DNA from: Tamarix chinensis
Lineage: Eukaryota > Streptophyta > Magnoliopsida > Caryophyllales > Tamaricaceae
Direction of reading: 5' to 3'
Assembly (NCBI GenBank): GCA_030549775.1
Contig: CM060174.1
Location: forward strand, 12,653,128 to 12,717,127
Length of the DNA: 64,000 nucleotides
Both the position numbers and the translations under genes were made by a program. Below, one piece after another: positions 57,708 to 64,000 of this stretch. How positions within the stretch are numbered: the stretch's first letter is position 1; each line of letters begins with the position of its first letter. Under the pieces are notes generated by a model, which searched no databases, was not told where the DNA came from, and saw only the letters and a program-made list of their open reading frames with translations.

Positions 57708-57986
57708 TTACACATCAAAATAGCTATTGTTGTCCATAAACTTACTCTTAATCCACTTGAATCCATTCCTTAGCGACGACTTAATCTTGCCTTCCTTAGC
57801 GTACATATTATATGATGCTACCCTCTTCTTTCTCTTTACATCAGGATTCCCGGAAGTCGCAAAATCATCCCCCTTATTGCTGGGACCGTTGAAGCTGTAA
57901 GCTTTAGGCTGCTCGTCCGCGAAAGCATACCGCGAAGCTTTCGCATATGAAGATGAATAGTTTGGAAACGATTTGCTCTTCTCCAT
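57708..57986 (-). CDS. DUF3511 domain protein, 92 residues
   Basis: A complete small plant gene without introns in the coding part. It begins MEKSKSFPNYSSSY, common among this family, and carries the DUF3511 core at about residues 50-83: KRKKRVASYNMYAKEGK followed by SSLRNGFKWIKSKF. The family (PF12023) is restricted to plants and its biochemical role is unknown. There is no signal peptide or membrane segment. The core is very basic (Lys/Arg-rich), so nucleic-acid or membrane-lipid contact is possible but speculative. Length fits the family. The start is supported by the family-like N-terminus, a TATA box about 60 bases upstream, and an upstream stop. A 5-codon upstream ORF precedes it. The composition is GC-richer than its surroundings. 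No frame damage is seen; this is a likely functional gene. Confidence 0.88.
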   Translation of the reverse strand: MEKSKSFPNYSSSYAKASRYAFADEQPKAYSFNGPSNKGDDFATSGNPDVKRKKRVASYNMYAKEGKIKSSLRNGFKWIKSKFMDNNSYFDV

Positions 57987-58000
57987 TGATCAATCAGGAC

Positions 58001-58018
58001 TCAAGGAGTCGAGTACAT
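58001..58018 (-). promoter_or_regulatory. Upstream ORF in the DUF3511 leader
   Basis: Minus strand ATG-TAC-TCG-ACT-CCT-TGA, encoding MYSTP, ends 14 bases before the main ATG. With a TATA box at about 58050 it should lie inside the mRNA leader. It could lower translation of the main frame; this is inference. Confidence 0.55.
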
Positions 58019-58046
58019 GCGTACAGCTCTTTGGTGTGACACACAG

Positions 58047-58060
58047 ATATATATATATAG
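58047..58060 (-). promoter_or_regulatory. TATA box of the DUF3511 gene
   Basis: Minus strand CTATATATATATATCT, about 60-75 bases upstream of the start codon, leaving room for a leader of roughly 30-45 bases. Confidence 0.65.
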
Positions 58061-58424
58061 CACCACCAACTGACCCTGGGCTCACTCATCTGTTTCATCG
58101 ATACAAAAAGCACACATTAGTGCCGCGTGCATGGATGGGGAAATGAAATGACTCGAATTTTATAATGAAAAAAAAATTTATTTGAGTTTGTGGAAAATTA
58201 AGTGGGGAATGATAACGGGAAGGAAGCAAACACTTGGGGCAGAAAGTATGGAACCAGACCGTAAATTCATACATAAAGATGGAAAGAGGGCGGCAGCCAC
58301 CAAAAAGATAATCTTTGAAATGTCTACTGCTGTAGTAGCTGTATAGATGGGAAAGTGGCCTTGTATAATAACATTAATTGACACAAAAGTACAATAATTA
58401 TGCTACAGACTACCAAATGAAACT

Positions 58425-58426
<2 letters not shown>

Positions 58427-58461
<35 letters not shown>
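58427..58461. repeat. Poly(A) run, 35 bases
   Basis: Uninterrupted A from 58427 to 58461. It could be a retroposon tail, but I see no recognisable retroposed body or target duplication next to it. Confidence 0.95.
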
Positions 58462-58462
<1 letters not shown>

Positions 58463-59189
58463 AGGCTCTCTGGCCAAGAGTAACAAGAGAAGAGAAATGA
58501 ATACACATGAATTTCAGTTCGTGATGGATCCCACGTTTATTAATAGTAAGTAGTGGTAGGAGCCACAAAGGTTAGGCTACAAAAAATCCGATTGGGTCGG
58601 GCATCTTTGAATAGACAAGGACAACCCAATATGTCATATGTGCAAGTTCCACTACGCGAAAAAGCAAGACAATCGATGCAGCTTGTGGGACTCAAACAAC
58701 TCATTGGTCATCATCAGACATCACTGAGTCCGTATTAGAAATGATACAAGCACTTCTAAAATTCATATAAGAATATCCAGCACGGCATATGAATCAATAA
58801 ATGGAGCATGCCACAACAACTAGACGGCGACAAATCATTAATCATCTCGCCCTAGCAGCCTCAAATTCTGGTGCCTATTCTGTAGCCTCAGAGCAAATAA
58901 ATTGACAGACAAGACACAAGTCAATACCCAAGATGACGGATGAATTAGTAATAAATATACACAAGAATTTAGATTTTTGAGGATATTTTAGGTCTCTGGT
59001 TCAATCCCTCTCGTATTTTGCAAGCCCTTTTGGAAACGGTCTGCTATTAGCCCATAAGCCAGTAGAGTAGGGCTTTCGTATCATCACCACCCCAACCTTG
59101 GTCAAAGACGGAATTCATATTAGGTGTTACCTTACTTTATCATACCACAACTAGAAGTTTCGAAATGTTAGAAGCTGATCCGCCAAATA

Positions 59190-59940
59190 CTTTTATCTGA
59201 TTTAAACCCAAGAGATTGGAGCCTCAACTCGACCCTAACCAACCTGATTTTTAATCAAGACCTGAAACTAACCAAAACCCTTAAAGCCTGAAACACACTT
59301 GACCCAACCTGATATTTACCTAAGAGTCTGAGATCCAATTTAAGCCGAATGAACCCAACCTTTTACTGACCCCAAGCCCAATTTGACCCATTTCAACCCT
59401 TCTCAGAAATACATGCGAGCAGAAATTTTGGGACTCTTAATGAATATAAATGTTCAGCATATATTACACTTAGTTATAGATTGCATCAATTTTGTTATGA
59501 ACTTGACATTAAATCAAATCAATATTTATGTTATTGTACCCAACTCAATATCTACATATTATAATTAATGAAGTCACTTGAAAACTAATACAGACCAAAC
59601 ATGAAATGGTACCAACTCATTCGATCCAACCCAACATGACCTGTAATTCAAAATCAATTCAACCCAAAATCCAACTCAGACTCAAAGTGTGATATGACCT
59701 AAAATGATCCAGCTCATATCAATCTAAAATTTAAACTCGCTCAAACTCAACCCACACTAAACCCGAGAGGATAAAATAACATGGGATAACCTGGATTCAG
59801 AATAATTTAACCTGATCTGGCTATAAAGGATAAAATGATCTGCACTTGAAAAGATCCAACCAAAATCTAACCAGATTTAGAAGGATAAAATCATCTCAAA
59901 TAACCCAAACCTGACAAAACACAAAACCATCCTGGTCACT
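59190..59940. repeat. Degenerate ACCCAACCTGA-type repeat
   Basis: Short variable units such as GACCCAACCTGA, CAACCCAACATGACC and AACTCAACCCAC repeat with no fixed period. Such decayed minisatellites occur in plant non-autonomous DNA elements. Limits are approximate. Confidence 0.5.
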
Positions 59941-60130
59941 GAGGGAACATTTGAAAAGGCTGATCCCGACACATAAAGTCCCATTCACTTAGGGAACATT
60001 TAAAAAGGCTGAAAATTGGATTCTGTAAGTCACCACTAAATATTTGAAGCATATTTACGCATTATCTAAGTTTTTTCACATTGTCCGGAAAGAAAACGTT
60101 TAATTCTCAATCGTCAATGCTCAACAGATT

Positions 60131-60136
60131 TTTATT
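60131..60136 (-). terminator. Polyadenylation signal for EME1
   Basis: Minus strand AATAAA about 86 bases beyond the EME1 stop codon, a sensible distance for a plant 3' untranslated region. Confidence 0.5.
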
Positions 60137-60221
60137 TAGGAAATAACCAGTATGATTATACACCATCAAAGATGGGATATCAGTATTAACAGAGGGAGTG
60201 AATGCATGCAATTTAACCCAA

Positions 60222-60235
60222 CTAGGCGATCCTAT
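60222..60235 (-). CDS. EME1: EME1 homologue, last coding exon
   Basis: A 14-base coding end. Preceded on the minus strand by CTCTTTTGCAG, a strong acceptor, it reads AT-AGG-ATC-GCC-TAG. Joined to the last G of the previous exon it gives D-R-I-A and a stop. The intron before it is 135 bases (60236-60370) with GT at its start. If that intron were kept, the protein would end two residues after the donor (G-Q-stop), so both forms give nearly the same C-terminus. Confidence 0.6.
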
Positions 60236-60370
60236 CTGCAAAAGAGATTATGAAGACATCAACAGGAAAGATATCCTCACAAAATCATTAGGAATAAGAT
60301 GGAAGCAGAAGTCACCTTTACAATTGTTCCGTTGGGATTCAACAAGCATGGAATAACTGATATCACTGAC

Positions 60371-60536
60371 CTTCAAAGAAATCTGCACCATTTTCAACAT
60401 CATCTGTTTTCATGTTTCCATTCTGAGCCATAAGTATCCTGTACACCCTCTTTGAACAGATCTCCCCCAATCTTCTATCCTCATGAAGATATCCTTCCGT
60501 TTTCAGGTCTTTGAGCAGGAATTCTTTCTCATGCTC
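60371..60536 (-). CDS. EME1: EME1 homologue, penultimate coding exon
   Basis: 166 bases, preceded by ATATATGTAG (acceptor) and followed by GTCAGT (donor). It encodes 55 codons including EHEKEFLLKDLKTEGY and LGEICSKRVYRILMAQNG, then KTDDVENGADFF. This is the C-terminal part of plant EME1, the non-catalytic partner of the MUS81 endonuclease that cuts branched DNA such as displaced 3' flaps and Holliday-junction intermediates in recombination repair. The region corresponds to the end of the helix-hairpin-helix domain. No frame damage is seen. Codon use and composition differ clearly from the retroelements around it. The identification is from family memory of conserved blocks, not a search. Confidence 0.75.
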
Positions 60537-61889
60537 CTACATATATTCAAAAAGGTGCACAATGATCAGATTTCATAAATATCACCATTAAACCATGACA
60601 CTAGAGGACATTATCGATACATGGTAGTTCACCCTGCATGAACAATAATGTAATTCTTTCTTCTTATTTGATAAAATATGAAGCTTCTATTTAAAAGATT
60701 GACAATACAAGGAACGAGAAAAAGCATGTACTAAGAATGAAGAAAAGAATACAGAATTATGATGACAAGCTGTTCAACCAATTGGCGGTCATTAAAATCA
60801 GTCACCAAACCCATTCCTTCACCGAATCCACAAAGAAAGCAAATAAACAACTCCATTATGGAAAAAGGTGGAAGCAGAAACTTAAGAATTAAATATGCTC
60901 CATAAGGGAGAAGCACCCATAGGTAACAAAATGGAAGAGCAAAATGAAAACAACAAAACAAAAAATAGAATTTAAAGCATATCAAGGGATAAAGTTTCAC
61001 CCACAGGATTTAATGATAACTAGTTTTAATCTCACAAAAGGATCTGAAACTAGTTTGTGGGCACATATCGGGTACCTTGGGTTTCTAAACAACAAGAAAA
61101 TCATAGGAAAAGAACAAGCAACAGAAAAAGATCTACAACTAGACTTGCCACAGTGGTGTCAATACAAAAATGTGTAAGTGAGAAAAAAGAGAATAGTTGA
61201 AAATAATACAGTAAGAAGCAAAGTTTCTGTTGTTTACGTGTCTTCCAATTGATTTGTTTGAAGTTATTGTTTAGGGATCCCAAAATGACCTATGATGACA
61301 AAATGTAGAAACTTGTAGCATCTCAAGAAAGTAGAAACAGACATGTGATTAAAAAAGTAAAAAGAGAACCTTCAATAATTCAAACAACTTCCATAATAAA
61401 ACCCTGCACAGTCAATCATCCCTAATATTTTAAACTTGGAAACGGAAAAGAAAACAAATGCATGAAATAAGTACACAAATGAGAGTAGGTCGGGAATAAG
61501 TATCCTGACAGGATGTCTAACTGGGTTTGTTGTAGATGCAGGTGCCTAGATGTATTGAGCTATAAAAGGAATCATCCGGATCAAGTTGATGAGGTCTATC
61601 CCTCGTTACATCAACCCCACCCTTGCAAAATAAGAAAATAACAAAATTCAGGTCTGAAAACAATATTCCAAGTAACAAGGTTACCACTTTCATCCTCTCC
61701 AACACCAATCCTAAGTAGCAAGGTATCATTTTTATCTCCTTTATCCTTATAATTACTACAGAATGGGATAGAAAGAAAGTTCCACACAAAATAATCATCA
61801 CAAAACACAGCAAAACATTACATAAAAACAAAGGAGGGTACCAGAGATCCAAAGTACAGACAACATGATATGTGCTCAAGGTTACTCAC

Positions 61890-62004
61890 CGATTTAGTTG
61901 GATCCATGTAGACTTTGAGAAGCGACTTCATAGTTGGGTACTTTTTCCCTATGGCAATAGCAAATCTAGGTTGGACTTTTGGAATAGCTACTAATGCCTT
62001 TAAC
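61890..62004 (-). CDS. EME1: EME1 homologue, antepenultimate coding exon
   Basis: 115 bases between TGTGTTTCAG (acceptor) and GTGAGT (donor). After a single base completing a codon from the previous exon, it reads LKALVAIPKVQPRFAIAIGK and KYPTMKSLLKVYMDPTKS. The IPKV/FAIAIGKKYPT segment is the helix-hairpin-helix motif of the XPF/MUS81/EME1 family, which contacts DNA and partner subunit. The first codon would fit TGG (Trp) across the splice. The intron to the next exon is 1353 bases (60537-61889) and no exon-like sequence was found in it. Upstream exons carrying the ERCC4-like domain are not visible before the window's right edge, so the gene is partial here. Confidence 0.78.
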
Positions 62005-62545
62005 CTGAAACACAAGATGTAGAAGTGTTACGGCGCTCGAAGTAAAAGGGAAAAGCTTCAGATGTGAGGCATAGATGGTGCAGGAGCAACAAAAACGAAA
62101 AATATCCATTCACCCAATGCATGAGACGTGATCTGAAACTGGATAATGTGATTTTAATGTGACAAGTTATTACAAATCGATGCCGGCCTTAGATCAAAGA
62201 TAGAAACAAATTCACTTCAAAAATGCACACCTCTTCTATCCTTTAGTTCCATTTACTATGTCAATTTTTCACTATTCCACACAAAACAGAATAAAATTGA
62301 TTGGAACATTTTCCTAGATAAAACATTGTGCTAGCTCAACTTGGAGAATTGTTTCATAATGTATCACAACTATTCTCTTGCTTCTCATGGGACAATGGAG
62401 ATGGAAAATGGAAAGTTGTGTCCATAACATCATAAGTAAACACCCAGGGGGAGGCTGGTGCCAATACCCCAATGCAGCGCGACTGTTACAGACCCCTTGG
62501 TGTGCAAGACATTGCACAAAAATGGGCCCACATAGCTAGATGTTA
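62005..62545. other. EME1 intron, no exon recognised
   Basis: Upstream of the EME1 exon. The minus strand has a GC-richer patch (62430-62510) with a 67-residue open frame, MQCLAHQGVC and onward, that matches nothing in EME1. Most likely intron with old repeat sequence. Confidence 0.45.
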
Positions 62546-62835
62546 TTCCCTCTATCCCACATTGTTTGCATGGCTTTAAAAATTGTCAGGTTTAAGAAAA
62601 TAGTCATACTAATATTAACTACATTGCCAAATCATTAGTTCAATAGTTGTATTCCATTTTTGCCCCCACTAATGAGTTTTTTCATTAAAACCTGAATTAT
62701 ATTTGTTAATATCCTTAATAAATAAACAGAGTGCTTCAAAAGTTTAAATAGTTAAAAGCAAAAAATAGGAAGGGGAAAACTTTAAAGTAAAAAATAAATA
62801 AATAAAAACTTCGAAACGATGTGGAACAAAGGAAG
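62546..62835. mobile_element. Stowaway-like MITE in an EME1 intron
   Basis: About 290 bases bounded by TA on each side (62544-62545, 62836-62837). The left end TTCCCTCTATCCCACATTGT and the reversed right end CTTCCTTTGTTCCACATCGT match at 14 of 20. CTCCCTCyrTCCCA-type termini and TA duplications are typical of plant Tc1/mariner-derived Stowaway elements. No coding. Confidence 0.7.
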
Positions 62836-62837
62836 TA

Positions 62838-64000
62838 GTATTATTACCACTACTATTATAGTTATTAGAACAAATGTTGTTAGCTAGATATTTGAAAATA
62901 TTTATCTATATTATGTTAAAAAAATACCTATATGGGTAGATATATCAGCGTTAGAGATATTATTCAAGTACATAGTTACCAATAACCACCTCAATAGGAG
63001 TATACCATCATTATAACTAGGATTTTTGAAGATAGGAGTAAATTATCACGGTAGCCAGAGTTTTGTAGCCCTTAAGATCCTTTAACTAATAAATAACGCA
63101 AGTTGGGAATTGACAAGTATTCAATGTTCATCTATCATCTATCCCACACACTCTATCCATGCATTCAACCCTCCCCTCTCACCTCCCTTGAGGTTATCAT
63201 CTTCCCTATAGCCCTAAACTCTCTCAAAGCTTTTTGTTATTCTATCCTATATTGGGCCTTAAATGAAAAGGAAGGAAAAGAGGTGTTAGGAGTAACAAAC
63301 TTTCCACAAATAATAATTTGGCATTCATGGCAGGATCCTCATCTAGGTTGAATGCCATAACCCATGGAACCCATTATTGGAACCAATAAGGGAATTGATG
63401 CACTTATACAAACCAAACCAAATTTTGAGTGACTAGCTCGGCAATAGTTGGTGGACGACACAAAATAGTAGTTCAATAACTTGTGCACAGGCATTCAATA
63501 TAGTTTTAGAGCTACATTCACTCTATCTACTAATTAAGAATTAAAGGGGGCGAATAATCCAATAATAGGCCCTTGACCATTAGCTAAGGATTGGTCTTGT
63601 TCCAACAGAGCAATGAAGATCGTACATGGCCTCCTACTTCTACAACACATCGAGTTAACTCATCGACTAGATCTACCAAGTTTTCAACTCACTAGTCGGT
63701 GGTCATAGTCTAGCTACACATGGGATGCATAGCCAACCACAGGGTGTCAAGGTACATTTACCAACCATGGTACAGGAATAATCCATCAACATCAAGGCTT
63801 AGTTTGGAGTTGGTCAATCCTAAACCACTGTTCCAAACATTTTCTAATTCAATCATGAGAACTCTTGTAAAGAGAGCTCTATATTCAAATGACCTCTAAT
63901 TAGAGGATTTAAGAGATAAAAGACCATGTGATCGACGTGGGGAGCAACTTTGATTAAGGATTTCTCATACAAGTGGAAATCAAATTCCAATTAAGGAATT
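62838..64000. other. Unassigned right edge
   Basis: No gene, LTR end or coding domain recognised on either strand. If EME1 is intact it should be a long intron or interrupted by further elements. The open frame at 63103-63351 has no recognisable domain. Confidence 0.5.

Larger units (their letters stand above)
58062..60130. other. Intergenic region between DUF3511 and EME1
   Basis: Contains a 35-base poly(A) run (58427-58461) and, from about 59190 to 59940, a degenerate repeat of ACCCAACCTGA/CAACTCGACCC phrases. No gene recognised; the open frames here are short and matchless. Confidence 0.6.

Noticed and set aside
58427..58461. Poly(A) tail of a processed pseudogene or SINE
   Set aside because: No retroposed body, internal promoter boxes or flanking duplication could be found beside it.
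62314..62517. Upstream EME1 exon
   Set aside because: The minus-strand frame does not resemble EME1 and lacks convincing splice sites in the phase needed by the exon at 61890-62004.
1..64000. tRNA or rRNA genes
   Set aside because: None recognised by eye. tRNA-like words found at 17446, 19508 and 48197 are retrotransposon primer-binding sites.

Overview
This is nuclear DNA from a flowering plant, about two-thirds A+T and dominated by decayed, nested transposable elements. The plant assignment rests on Ty1/copia and Ty3/gypsy pol fragments with plant-type primer-binding sites, an endogenous Caulimoviridae-like pararetrovirus, Stowaway-like and hAT-like MITEs, GT-AG introns, and two plant genes near the right end. 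I cannot name the species.

Layout. 1-3190: gypsy gag-pol remnant (+). 3191 to about 8830: two LTR-like pieces of a family with TGTAAYACCC...GGGTGTTACA termini. 9277-17913: decayed copia element (-), carrying a 3.4 kb solo LTR (10950-14348) and a 529 bp hAT-type MITE (15077-15605). 18980 to about 29160: second copia element (+), split by a 4.2 kb solo LTR (22233-26466). 29487-36050: endogenous pararetrovirus as two head-to-head pieces. 37334-46835: a 4.75 kb solo LTR with a second 4.75 kb solo LTR of the same family inside it (39397-44147). 47675-51560: chromodomain-type gypsy element with two 520 bp LTRs and a deletion of protease, reverse transcriptase and most of RNase H. 51561 to about 57480: MITEs and old repeats.

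Host genes. A 92-residue DUF3511 protein lies at 57708-57986 (-), with a TATA box and a tiny upstream ORF. The last three coding exons of a plant EME1 homologue (partner of the MUS81 structure-specific endonuclease) lie between 62004 and 60222 (-), with consistent splice phases. The 5' part of EME1 lies beyond the window. The two genes are unrelated neighbours, not an operon.

The window contains no obvious new multi-gene system. Its most distinctive content is the LTR family: six copies or fragments, all the same way round, none with recognisable internal coding sequence here, with long CT/GC-rich islands, a TATA box, TTA-rich tracts and, in the large copies, an array of small hairpin motifs. 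Boundaries of the C, D, E and F copies are supported by target-site duplications or by restored reading frames.
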